Of a DNA stretch of 33,142 bases, positions 15,777 through 22,271 are shown one piece after another. Source of the DNA: a virus. The translations under genes were made by a program, and so were the position numbers. The stretch is from positions 1-33,142 of IMG/VR virus record IMGVR_UViG_3300027712_000084. One strand, written 5' to 3'. Position 1 is the stretch's first letter; the number at the start of each line of letters is the position of its first letter. Below the pieces are notes generated by a model, which saw only the letters and a list, made by a program, of their open reading frames with translations, did not search any database and was not told where the DNA came from.

Positions 15777-15934
15777 TGAAAATTTTATTTCCGATTATTC
15801 TAGGTGCCACATACGGAGGACTTTGTAGTTACGTTATATCGGCTCCGTATGTTTACCCGGTTGTTATAGCAGGTGCTATTGCTATTGGTTACTTCAGCGA
15901 TAAACTTTACGATATTTTGTTTGGAGATTGGTGA
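15776..15934 (+). CDS. 52-residue membrane protein, paralogue A
   Basis: Starts at ATG 15776 with GGAGGAA upstream. Two hydrophobic segments (ILFPIILGATYGGLCSYVI and YPVVIAGAIAIGYF) are joined by a short APYV turn, and the end is DKLYDILFGDW. The layout and the PY...IGY...LY-FG spacing match the 51-residue product at 16495, so the two look like a diverged duplication. Function is unknown. Confidence 0.6.
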   Translation: MKILFPIILGATYGGLCSYVISAPYVYPVVIAGAIAIGYFSDKLYDILFGDW

Positions 15935-16230
15935 TGACTAAAGTCGTATATAATGCTTGCTTTGGTGGTTTTGGTTTATCTGAAAAAGCTATTAATCGAT
16001 ACTGGGAACTGAAGGGTGAACCTGCTCCTATCGATTGGTGGCCTATCGATGTTGACCGTACTGATCCAATCTTGGTTAAGGTCGTGGAAGAACTTGGGGA
16101 GGATGCTGGCGATGGCTGGGGCGACCTGAAAATACGTGATGTGCCTACTGGGTCATTATATAGAATCGAAGAATATGACGGATATGAAGCAGTTGTCCTT
16201 CAAGATGAATATAACTGGAGTGTTGCATAA
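15934..16230 (+). CDS. conserved small phage protein (CFGGFGLS type)
   Basis: Product of 98 residues from the ATG at 15934, which overlaps the previous stop by one base and has GGAG eight bases upstream. The start KVVYNACFGGFGLSEKAINRYWELKG is a recognisable N-terminal signature of a small protein found in many unrelated phages. The C-terminus (RIEEYDGYEAVVLQDEYNW) completes the pattern. The biochemical role is not established. Confidence 0.7.
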   Translation: MTKVVYNACFGGFGLSEKAINRYWELKGEPAPIDWWPIDVDRTDPILVKVVEELGEDAGDGWGDLKIRDVPTGSLYRIEEYDGYEAVVLQDEYNWSVA

Positions 16231-16484
16231 TGACTATGGATAAGGTTTTGTTGGCTCTTTATGAGCGTGAAGGTGCTTATCGTGCTGAGTTAGAACTGAA
16301 GTGTCCAGATTGGTATAATCCACATGATTATGCTTCTGGTCATTGGCAGGGCCGTGTTGGTGTACTCAAGCGTGAACTAGCTTGGATTGAATCTCTTATT
16401 GATGAAATCCAGAAGCCTCAGTCTAAGCCAGTCATCAAGAGCATTAGTCCTGAAGATATGGTTTTTTGGTCAGAACGTAACTGA
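16230..16484 (+). CDS. small hypothetical protein
   Basis: Product of 84 residues starting at the ATG overlapping the previous stop (TAATGA); a second ATG two codons later is also possible. It is helical and charged with a central Trp/Tyr-rich part (CPDWYNPHDYASGHWQGRVGVLKRELAWIESLIDEIQ). No motif is recognised. Confidence 0.6.
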   Translation: MTMDKVLLALYEREGAYRAELELKCPDWYNPHDYASGHWQGRVGVLKRELAWIESLIDEIQKPQSKPVIKSISPEDMVFWSERN

Positions 16485-16494
16485 GGATAAGACA

Positions 16495-16650
16495 ATGGAA
16501 AAACTTTTGTTCGTTACCTTAATCGCTGGTGCTATCGGTGTTTTGGTTGCTCTCATTCTACCTTATCCATATAACTTTTTTGTATCTTTTCCTATGGCTA
16601 TGGTTATAGGTTGGTGTGGTAACGAAATTTACAATTTTTTCTTTGGATAA
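16495..16650 (+). CDS. 51-residue membrane protein, paralogue B
   Basis: Starts at ATG 16495 after TGAGGATAAG. Two hydrophobic segments (LLFVTLIAGAIGVLVALIL and FVSFPMAMVIGWC) and the end EIYNFFFG mirror the product at 15776. A much longer in-frame reading exists upstream but overlaps the previous gene and lacks an RBS. Probably a small inner-membrane protein acting on the host. Confidence 0.6.
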   Translation: MEKLLFVTLIAGAIGVLVALILPYPYNFFVSFPMAMVIGWCGNEIYNFFFG

Positions 16651-16657
16651 AAAGTAA

Positions 16658-16685
16658 TTGACTTTTCTATCAAACCTGTTATGAT
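16658..16685 (+). promoter_or_regulatory. sigma70-type promoter
   Basis: TTGACT, 16-base spacer, TATGAT, in the gap after the membrane-protein gene. It would start transcription near 16692, upstream of the gene at 16718. Confidence 0.55.
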
Positions 16686-16717
16686 GATTATGTTGAGTAA
16701 ATCAATGGAGCCATCCA

Positions 16718-16957
16718 ATGCGTCTGACCACAGAATACATTCGTCGTATCGCCAAGCGTGATCCTCGTATTGAATTGATCGTGATTGAGCCAGATCATCA
16801 AGTTACGGTCTGGCTCGACCCACAGTGGACGTGGTGTGCCAATGACGGAAACATCACTTGTATGATATACAATGTTGAAGGTAGTGACCCATCATATCGT
16901 GACGATGTGGCTACGTTTTTGGAACATGTCAAATATATTGAAGAAGCGAGGGAGTGA
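16718..16957 (+). CDS. small hypothetical protein
   Basis: Product of 79 residues with GGAG eight bases upstream. It has a basic N-terminal helix (TTEYIRRIAKRDPRIE) and a Trp-rich centre (VWLDPQWTWCAND). First gene behind the promoter at 16658. No family recognised. Confidence 0.6.
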   Translation: MRLTTEYIRRIAKRDPRIELIVIEPDHQVTVWLDPQWTWCANDGNITCMIYNVEGSDPSYRDDVATFLEHVKYIEEARE

Positions 16958-16959
16958 AA

Positions 16960-17118
16960 ATGAATAATCTTGTTGAATTGAATGATCTTCTTTTGGAAGA
17001 AATCCACCGTCTTATGGATACAGATGATGAACGAGAACTGTCTCTTCTTGAAGTCCTAACGGATGCTTGTATGGAGATAGAAGAGTTTCTGGGCTACGGT
17101 AAATCCTTAGCTCATTAG
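16960..17118 (+). CDS. 52-residue acidic helical protein
   Basis: A short frame two bases after the previous stop, with GAGGGAG upstream. The sequence NNLVELNDLLLEEIHRLMDTDDERELSLLEVLTDACMEIEEFLG is a strongly amphipathic acidic helix pair. It fills the gap before the homing endonuclease exactly, which supports it. Function unknown. Confidence 0.5.
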   Translation: MNNLVELNDLLLEEIHRLMDTDDERELSLLEVLTDACMEIEEFLGYGKSLAH

Positions 17119-17133
17119 TTATTGGAGAATATA

Positions 17134-17634
17134 ATGAAACCACTACCTTTTGTAGAAGAATTGAACGAACTTTTTAACTATGATCCAGATACAGGTCTGT
17201 TCACATGGAAAAAAACTTTGTCTAATAGGGCTGTTGCTGGCTCTATCGCAGGGTCTCTACAAAGTCAAGGATATATCTATATCTCTATAAATGGAAAAAA
17301 ATATAGTGCACACCGTCTTGCATATAAGGTGTTTCATGGTTCCGATCCAGTTGACCAAATAGATCACATTGATATGGATAAATCGAATAATCGTATAGCC
17401 AATCTTCGTGATGCTACAAATACTCAAAATAGTGGAAATACTGGACCGTATAAAACCAATACCTCTGGTATCAAAGGTGTGTATTGGGTTTCTGGGAGAA
17501 AGAAGTGGCGAGCACGTATAATGTGTAATGGAAAAAAAATTGATCTTGGTTATTATCAGATCAAAGAAGAAGCCGCATTAGCATATGAAAAAGCCGCCAA
17601 GGAATACTTTGGTGACTTTGCGAGAACAGAGTAA
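17134..17634 (+). CDS. HNH homing endonuclease with AP2 DNA-binding domain
   Basis: Product of 166 residues from the ATG at 17134, with GGAG six bases upstream. The N-terminal half is HNH_3-like: LFNYDPDTGLFTWKK, GYIYISINGKKYSAHRLAYKVFHG, then QIDHIDMDKSNNRIANLRDAT with the catalytic His pair. The C-terminal half is an AP2 domain (GIKGVYWVSGRKKWRARIMCNGKKIDLGYYQIKEEAALAYEKAAKEYFG). It is a free-standing mobile gene; no intron or split gene is visible around it. It lies just upstream of the RNA ligase gene. Confidence 0.9.
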   Translation: MKPLPFVEELNELFNYDPDTGLFTWKKTLSNRAVAGSIAGSLQSQGYIYISINGKKYSAHRLAYKVFHGSDPVDQIDHIDMDKSNNRIANLRDATNTQNSGNTGPYKTNTSGIKGVYWVSGRKKWRARIMCNGKKIDLGYYQIKEEAALAYEKAAKEYFGDFARTE

Positions 17635-17677
17635 AATATAATGGTTAGCAGATATTAATTCTCAAGGAAAATAAATT

Positions 17678-18862
17678 ATGAAGTATAAATTTCCGTATAT
17701 CACTCACATTAATGATGTTCTGCCAGCCATTGAAGGCCGTGATGAGTTCATCGTGGCTGAACGGGAACATTATACGGTTATCAACTATATGGTAGCAATG
17801 ACTGATACGTTTCCTGAAGTTCGCCGTAAGGTCGGTGATACTTGGGAAGAAAATTGTGATCATACCATCCGCCGTGAGTGTCGTGGTCTGTTGTTTTATC
17901 CTGACGGTCGTATCATGTCACGTCGCCTTCACAAGTTCTTCAACATCAATGAGCGTGATGAGACGCAGTTTTACGATGTTGATTTTACCCAGCCGCACGT
18001 GATACTTGAGAAGTTAGATGGATCGATGATCACTCCAGTGGTGACTCCTGATGGTATCCGTTGGGGTACCAAGATGGGTCTTACTGACGTTGCTATGGGT
18101 GCAGAGGAGTTCGTTGCCGCTCATCCTCGATATAGCGATTTTGCACAACTTTGTATCGAGCAATTTGGGTATACTCCAATCTTTGAATGGTGTAGCCGTA
18201 AGCAACGGATTGTTGTGGATTATCCAGAAGATCGTCTTGTATTGATTGCAGTACGTGAAACACAAACTGGTGTCTATCGTAGTTTGTTATGGATGCAACA
18301 GTATGCCAAAATGTTTGACCTTGATGTAGTCAAGGCATATGAAGGCACTGCCAAGTCAATGGCTTATCTGATGGATGAGACTAAGGGCGCTGAAGGCATT
18401 GAAGGGTGGGTTATCCGCTTTGATGATGGTCATATGCTTAAACTCAAGGGTGAGTGGTATATTCGTATCCACAAGTCCAAAGACATTTTGTCTCAGGAAA
18501 AAAGTGTTATTGACCTTATCGTCAATGAACAAATGGATGATGCTAAAGCATTTATGATGGAAGAAGATCGTAAACGAGTTGAAGAGTTTGAACGTCAATT
18601 TTGGTATCAGATTGATTTTACTATACAAACTATTACTCATACGTTAAATACAACTTTGAAAAATCAAACTCGTAAAGAATTTGCGTTGACTTCAAATTCA
18701 ATGCTTTCTACTCATCGAGCTATTATTTTTTCTTGTTGGGATGGTAATAAAAATGTCTGCGATGAACTTCTTAAGGTGATTAAGAACAACATTGGTACAC
18801 AGACTCGTGTGGACGAAATTCGCCATCTATTTGGTGAATTAAAATGGAATTATGATTGCTAA
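17678..18862 (+). CDS. rnlA: RNA ligase 1 (T4 Rnl1-like)
   Basis: Product of 394 residues (T4 Rnl1 374) that joins RNA 5'-phosphate and 3'-OH ends, in T4 mainly to repair anticodon-cleaved tRNA. The lysine-adenylation motif I is EKLDGS with K112. The Rnl1-type ECRGLLF block (67-73) precedes it, and motif IV (EGWVIRF) and motif V (LKLKGEWYIRIHK) follow. The C-terminal all-helical domain is present, so it is the Rnl1 rather than the Rnl2 type. The RBS is AAGGAAAA. Context with three tRNAs, a tmRNA and a P-loop kinase supports an RNA-repair role. Confidence 0.92.
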   Translation: MKYKFPYITHINDVLPAIEGRDEFIVAEREHYTVINYMVAMTDTFPEVRRKVGDTWEENCDHTIRRECRGLLFYPDGRIMSRRLHKFFNINERDETQFYDVDFTQPHVILEKLDGSMITPVVTPDGIRWGTKMGLTDVAMGAEEFVAAHPRYSDFAQLCIEQFGYTPIFEWCSRKQRIVVDYPEDRLVLIAVRETQTGVYRSLLWMQQYAKMFDLDVVKAYEGTAKSMAYLMDETKGAEGIEGWVIRFDDGHMLKLKGEWYIRIHKSKDILSQEKSVIDLIVNEQMDDAKAFMMEEDRKRVEEFERQFWYQIDFTIQTITHTLNTTLKNQTRKEFALTSNSMLSTHRAIIFSCWDGNKNVCDELLKVIKNNIGTQTRVDEIRHLFGELKWNYDC

Positions 18863-18873
18863 ATAAAATAATC

Positions 18874-18937
18874 TTGACAATAATATTAATCATGATATCA
18901 TTGTCATATTACAGGAATGAAAAAAAATTATTCCTGT
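18874..18937 (+). promoter_or_regulatory. sigma70-type promoter followed by a leader hairpin
   Basis: TTGACA, 16 bases, TATCAT (18874-18901). Just downstream is a perfect 8-bp inverted repeat, ACAGGAAT (18911-18918) and ATTCCTGT (18930-18937), around an A-rich loop. The predicted start is near 18908, so the hairpin would cap the 5' end of the mRNA for the gene at 18961. The same hairpin followed by TTTCCTT could alternatively be a weak terminator of the RNA ligase unit. Confidence 0.5.
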
Positions 18938-18960
18938 TTCCTTAAAATCAAAGGTGACAT

Positions 18961-19434
18961 ATGTCAAAGGAATTCGACATTGAAGAAGTTAAACGATTTA
19001 TCCTTCAATCTTCAGCTTCATCCAATATTTACATTGGAGCCGATAGCGAGCGGTATCGTCGTGGCGATGACTGGTACGCTGATTACACAGTTGCTATCGT
19101 TGTTCATCTTGATGGCTCACGTGGATGTAAAGTATTTGGGCAAGTCAGTACCGAACGGGATTATGACAAAAAGCACAACCGTCCAGCATATCGCCTAATG
19201 AATGAAGTGTATAAGGCTTCAGCAATGTATATCGATTTGTTTGAATCGATAGGCGAACGACATTGTGAAGTTCACCTTGACATCAATCCTGATGAGATGC
19301 ATGGTTCTTCATGTGTGATTCATCAGGCTACTGGTTATATTCGTGGCATGTGTGGATTCGCACCAAAAGTAAAGCCTGAAGCATTTGCGGCTTCATATGC
19401 CGCAGATCGCCTGAAGGAAATTTTGGCAGCATAA
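18961..19434 (+). CDS. RNase H-fold protein of the YkuK/DUF458 family
   Basis: Product of 157 residues with RBS AAAGGTGA. The pattern IYIGADSER...DYTVAIVVHLDGSRGCKVFGQVSTERDYDK, then RPAYRLMNEVYKAS and HCEVHLDINPDEMHGSSCVIHQATGYIRGMCG, up to KPEAFAASYAADR, is that of YkuK-like proteins. Conserved acidic residues (the D in GADSE, the D in HLDINPDE, and the final ADR) fit a metal-dependent RNase H-like core. Substrate unknown. It ends six bases before a tRNA gene. Confidence 0.8.
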   Translation: MSKEFDIEEVKRFILQSSASSNIYIGADSERYRRGDDWYADYTVAIVVHLDGSRGCKVFGQVSTERDYDKKHNRPAYRLMNEVYKASAMYIDLFESIGERHCEVHLDINPDEMHGSSCVIHQATGYIRGMCGFAPKVKPEAFAASYAADRLKEILAA

Positions 19435-19440
19435 TTAAAT

Positions 19441-19516
19441 GCGCTGGTAGCTCAATGGTTAGAGCTATCCGCTCATAACGGATTGGTTGGGGGTTCGAGT
19501 CCCTCCCGGCGCACCA
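19441..19516 (+). tRNA. tRNA with anticodon CAU (Met elongator or Ile2)
   Basis: Acceptor stem GCGCTGG pairs with CCGGCGC. The anticodon arm is ATCCG-CTCATAA-CGGAT with CAT at 19474-19476; the T-loop is TTCGAGT and the CCA is encoded. Initiator-type features are absent. Elongator Met and lysidine-modified Ile cannot be separated by anticodon alone. Confidence 0.93.
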
Positions 19517-19546
19517 CTATTAACAACAGTAAGTGAGGTTTTTACC

Positions 19547-19915
19547 ATGAAATATTTTACGATTTTGATTGTATCAATCTTGCTTACTGCTTGTCAAACC
19601 ACTAATTCTTATGCTATAAATAAGAATACCACTTTAAACAGTGGTATCGTTGCCTCTTGGTATTCTACTGGTAAGTGGACTGCTTCTGGACAACGATTCG
19701 ATCCCAACGGGCTTACTGTCGCACATAGAACCCTACCGTTTGGGACAAAACTTAAACTGACCAATCCTAATAATGGAAGGTCCATAATTGCTACGGTTAA
19801 CGATAGGGGTCCCTTTATAAAAGGCACTGGGTTAGATGTTTCTAGAGGTGGTGCTCATGAACTTGGCTTTATCAAGCAAGGTAAAACGAGACTGATTATG
19901 CAAGTTATGAGGTAA
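19547..19915 (+). CDS. RlpA-like double-psi beta-barrel lipoprotein
   Basis: Product of 122 residues from the ATG at 19547, after GTGAGG; a longer frame starting inside the tRNA is rejected. The signal peptide ends in a lipobox (SILLTAC, C16). The mature protein is a single DPBB domain: GIVASWYSTGKWTASGQRFDPNGLTVAHRTLPFGTKLKLTN, then IIATVNDRGPF and LDVSRGGAHELGF. RlpA proteins bind or cleave denuded septal peptidoglycan. It has no SPOR domain, so it is a short form. Located directly before an exported CHAP-type hydrolase, it may help cell-wall breakdown. Confidence 0.85.
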   Translation: MKYFTILIVSILLTACQTTNSYAINKNTTLNSGIVASWYSTGKWTASGQRFDPNGLTVAHRTLPFGTKLKLTNPNNGRSIIATVNDRGPFIKGTGLDVSRGGAHELGFIKQGKTRLIMQVMR

Positions 19916-19958
19916 AATATATTACTCTGTCCGTAGCAATATAGAAAAGGAAAGAGTA

Positions 19959-20594
19959 ATGAAAAAACTTATATTTTTGCTAACAGTGATGTTAGTTAGC
20001 TTTAGTTTCGTAAATGTTTCTGAGGCTAGACCAAAACATAAGAACTATCATTATAGTACAGTATATAAGCATAAGCATAAAAAAGTGAGGCATGTAAAGA
20101 GAGTTGTACCCGTACAACAAGTTCAGCAGCCAAATTCAAATGATGAAATAAGTACATCTATGTATTGGATAAATGAAAAGGCTAGAATGGCCCAAGTCCA
20201 ACACGTAGTTGTTGATATGTCGAGAAAGTCATTTCTTTCTGTAGAAAATACATTTATCTATAGTGGTGATTTGGCAAAAAAAGCTTCTCGTTATATTGGC
20301 GCAAATGCCAGTCAATTAGGATTACCTTCGAGACTTTGGTGCGCTGATTTTATGAATATGATCGCAGGTGGCCATGACCGTCGAGCGATTTCATATGTTC
20401 ATCGTGGTAAACCCGCTACGTATGGTTGTACAAATTGTGTAGCTGTAACTAATCGTAGGGGTGGTGGTCATGTTGGTGTGGTGACAGGCTACGATGGAAG
20501 AGGGAACCCAATTATTCTTTCTGGTAATCATAATAGAAGAGTTGGGGTTGGCGTATATGCAAAACAAAGAGTTATTGCATATCGTTATATCTAA
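19959..20594 (+). CDS. exported CHAP/NlpC-type peptidoglycan hydrolase
   Basis: Product of 211 residues. A Sec signal peptide (KKLIFLLTVMLVSFSFVNVSEA) is followed by a basic His/Lys-rich linker, then a cysteine-peptidase domain of the TIGR02594-like type: ASRYIGANASQLGLPSRLWCADFMNM with the probable nucleophile C128, GGGHVGVVTGYDGRGNPIILSGNHNRRVGVGVY with H171 and N190. RBS GGAAAG. A signal-bearing endolysin would reach the periplasm through Sec and might not need a holin for export. It forms a unit with the RlpA-like lipoprotein and is closed by a terminator. Alternative role: virion-independent cell-wall remodelling. Confidence 0.8.
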   Translation: MKKLIFLLTVMLVSFSFVNVSEARPKHKNYHYSTVYKHKHKKVRHVKRVVPVQQVQQPNSNDEISTSMYWINEKARMAQVQHVVVDMSRKSFLSVENTFIYSGDLAKKASRYIGANASQLGLPSRLWCADFMNMIAGGHDRRAISYVHRGKPATYGCTNCVAVTNRRGGGHVGVVTGYDGRGNPIILSGNHNRRVGVGVYAKQRVIAYRYI

Positions 20595-20597
20595 ATT

Positions 20598-20627
20598 AAT
20601 GGGTGGGGGTAATTCCTCGCCCATTTT
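20598..20627 (+). terminator. probable rho-independent terminator
   Basis: Stem AATGGGTG (20598-20605) pairs with CGCCCATT (20618-20625) with one G-U pair, followed by a short T run. It lies four bases after the hydrolase stop. Confidence 0.65.
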
Positions 20628-20643
20628 AACATAGGAGTCATGA

Positions 20644-20805
20644 ATGATCGAAAAACTTGATATGTGTAAGATTCAAAATACTTGGTTAGTTGATATCATG
20701 AATCGTATTCAACAAACCGCAGCAAGTTCAAAATATTCTGATGAAGAAAAGATTGTTGCAATTATTTGGTTGACAAAACAAGCAATTAAGGCAGAAGAAG
20801 ATTGA
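20644..20805 (+). CDS. 53-residue hypothetical protein
   Basis: A short frame with AGGAG upstream (the ATG at 20640 gives only six codons and is out of frame). The sequence IEKLDMCKIQNTWLVDIMNRIQQTAASSKYSDEEKIVAIIWLTKQAI is helical and amphipathic. Its stop overlaps the start of the next small gene by one base. No family is recognised. Confidence 0.5.
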   Translation: MIEKLDMCKIQNTWLVDIMNRIQQTAASSKYSDEEKIVAIIWLTKQAIKAEED

Positions 20806-20966
20806 TGAAAAAATTTTGGTCATTGTGGGCAAAAGCTCTTGGTGATAAAGGTGTGAAGGACGATGATAAAGACTCTGATATTATTGCTATTATCAGGACT
20901 GTCATCGTCCTTTGTTATATTGGCACTAACATTTTCATCGTGGCTGGAGTCATCCGACATTGGTGA
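20805..20966 (+). CDS. 53-residue single-span membrane protein
   Basis: A short frame starting on the previous stop (TGATG). Charged N-terminal part (KDDDKDSD), then one strongly hydrophobic segment (IIAIIRTVIVLCYIGTNIFIVAGVI). The pattern 'FWSLWAKALG.KG...D.D..AIIR..IVL......NIFI' resembles small conserved membrane proteins in T4-like phages. Role unknown. A late promoter follows three bases after its stop. Confidence 0.6.
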   Translation: MKKFWSLWAKALGDKGVKDDDKDSDIIAIIRTVIVLCYIGTNIFIVAGVIRHW

Positions 20967-20968
20967 TA

Positions 20969-21000
20969 TATAAATAATTCTAAGTACAGGAGCTTAGAAT
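20969..21000 (+). promoter_or_regulatory. late promoter overlapping an SD-clamping inverted repeat
   Basis: An exact T4 late consensus TATAAATA (20969-20976) runs directly into a perfect 8-bp inverted repeat, ATTCTAAG (20977-20984) and CTTAGAAT (20993-21000). The loop TACAGGAG holds the Shine-Dalgarno, and the right arm includes the first two bases of the ATG at 20999. The expected late start near 20982 removes most of the left arm, so only read-through RNA can fold the full clamp. The layout matches that at 12954-12983. Confidence 0.65.
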
Positions 21001-21718
21001 GATAACTTTTAAAGAATATCTAACTGAAATTAAAATTGGATTAGAATATCATACAGAACTCAATCCCAAACTATGGGATGGTGATAAACTTCGCCCAAAT
21101 GTTAGAGCGGCTCTTTTGAAGTTCATCGACGCATGGCGTGAATATGCAAATATTCCAAATAATTTAGTTCAAGATATAATCATGATTGGTGGTAATTGCA
21201 ATTACAACTATACGTCCAAATCAGATATTGATGTTCATTTGATCGTTGATAGATCGAAGCTAGGAACTGATAGGAAGCTCGTGGACGATTACCTTCAGGA
21301 TAAGAAGGTATTGTGGACACTAACACACAAGATTACCGTCCTTGGGTATCCTGTAGAGCCTTATGCCCAAGACCCTGTTGGATCATATCCCAAGGGGCAA
21401 GGTATTTTTTCGTTGAAGAAAAATACATGGGTCCAGAAACCAGTTCATGGTGAATACGATTTCAAAAATGATAAAAATCTCAAATTAAAAGTGCAAGATT
21501 ATATGCATACGATTGATCGTATGATCAAAGATAAAATGGACATGGATCAATTTAATAATCTAAAAGACAAAATCAAAACCATGCGTGGTGCTGCTATTCA
21601 AAAGGGCGGTGAATTTTCATTAGAAAATCTTGTCTTCAAAGAACTTCGTAATCGTGGATATCTAGATAAAATGAGTAAATATGAAAAAACTTTGCAGGAC
21701 AAATCACTTTCTCTTTAA
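20999..21718 (+). CDS. nucleotidyltransferase-fold protein with capsid-targeting-like N-terminus
   Basis: Product of 239 residues. A Pol-beta-type nucleotidyltransferase signature is present: IGGNCNYNYTSKSDIDVHLIVD with the GG turn (64-65) and metal-binding D76 and D78. The first ten residues, MITFKEYLTE, fit the T4 capsid-targeting sequence pattern (MKTYQEFIAE), which directs internal proteins into the prohead and is cleaved after the Glu by the prohead protease. With a perfect late promoter, this suggests a packaged enzyme delivered with the DNA. Substrate is unknown; the targeting claim is inference. Its end overlaps the convergent metallopeptidase gene by 15 bases. Confidence 0.75.
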   Translation: MITFKEYLTEIKIGLEYHTELNPKLWDGDKLRPNVRAALLKFIDAWREYANIPNNLVQDIIMIGGNCNYNYTSKSDIDVHLIVDRSKLGTDRKLVDDYLQDKKVLWTLTHKITVLGYPVEPYAQDPVGSYPKGQGIFSLKKNTWVQKPVHGEYDFKNDKNLKLKVQDYMHTIDRMIKDKMDMDQFNNLKDKIKTMRGAAIQKGGEFSLENLVFKELRNRGYLDKMSKYEKTLQDKSLSL

Positions 21719-22186
21719 TTTTTTTTCTTCTTTTATGTATTTACTGTATAAAACAAACAATCCAACTTCTCGTCCATATGCTTCGATTTCCCATGGATAT
21801 GTCCAATAATTATCATTCATTTCTGAGATATTTTCATGAATTTTACCTTCCCATTTGGTAGAATCGTTGCTGAATAAATCTTTCATTTGACCTGTCGCAT
21901 ATTGTTTCAAGTGAACCATTTCATGGGCAATGGCACGACTTTTTTGATTAGCACTTAAATTAGCATCAATTTCGATTTCGAATTTTTTTGGTCTTACGTT
22001 ATTATCTACCCACATACATGTAGCGATACATTTTGTGTTTTTATTAAATCCTTTGGTAAAAATTATTTTTACAGAAAGTGTTTTACTTAATCTAGTAGAT
22101 ATCAGGCTGTTTGAAAAGAATTTTACCGCTTTTCTCACTACAGCTTTTTCAATTTTATAGGGGTCATTTTTGATTGATATAATCAT
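21704..22186 (-). CDS. SprT-like HExxH metallopeptidase (only minus-strand gene)
   Basis: Product of 160 residues. The motif HEMVH (H88, E89, H92) in RAIAHEMVHLKQYATGQM is followed by KWEGK and, about 40 residues on, YWTYPWEIEAYGREVG, which supplies the acidic third ligand in the manner of SprT-like and related phage metallopeptidases. RBS TTAGGAG is seven bases upstream. It is the only gene on the minus strand here, converges on the nucleotidyltransferase gene, and has its own late-like motif on that strand. Substrate unknown. Confidence 0.8.
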   Translation of the reverse strand: MIISIKNDPYKIEKAVVRKAVKFFSNSLISTRLSKTLSVKIIFTKGFNKNTKCIATCMWVDNNVRPKKFEIEIDANLSANQKSRAIAHEMVHLKQYATGQMKDLFSNDSTKWEGKIHENISEMNDNYWTYPWEIEAYGREVGLFVLYSKYIKEEKKLKRK

Positions 22187-22216
22187 AAATTTACTCCTAA
22201 CTGAAACGTTCTTGAA

Positions 22217-22223
22217 TATTTAG
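22217..22223 (-). promoter_or_regulatory. late-like promoter motif for the minus-strand gene
   Basis: Read on the minus strand the bases are CTAAATA, the variant form also seen at 12955 and 22899, about 30 bases upstream of the ATG at 22186. The gap also contains + strand elements, so this is a compact divergent promoter region. Confidence 0.4.
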
Positions 22224-22224
22224 C

Positions 22225-22253
22225 TTGACACAATATAAATATCCAAGTATAAT
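22225..22253 (+). promoter_or_regulatory. perfect sigma70 consensus promoter (with an embedded TATAAATA)
   Basis: TTGACA (22225-22230), 17 bases, TATAAT (22248-22253). The spacer contains TATAAATA (22234-22241), the T4 late consensus, on the same strand. It drives a 33-residue peptide gene, the glutaredoxin gene and the genes after it, and could be active both early and late. Confidence 0.8.
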
Positions 22254-22271
22254 AACTATATGGAGATTAAA

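Noticed and set aside
19487-19546. Longer start for the RlpA-like gene inside tRNA-CAU
   Set aside because: The extension translates tRNA sequence (MGVRVPPGAP), a usual artefact; a signal peptide begins at 19547.
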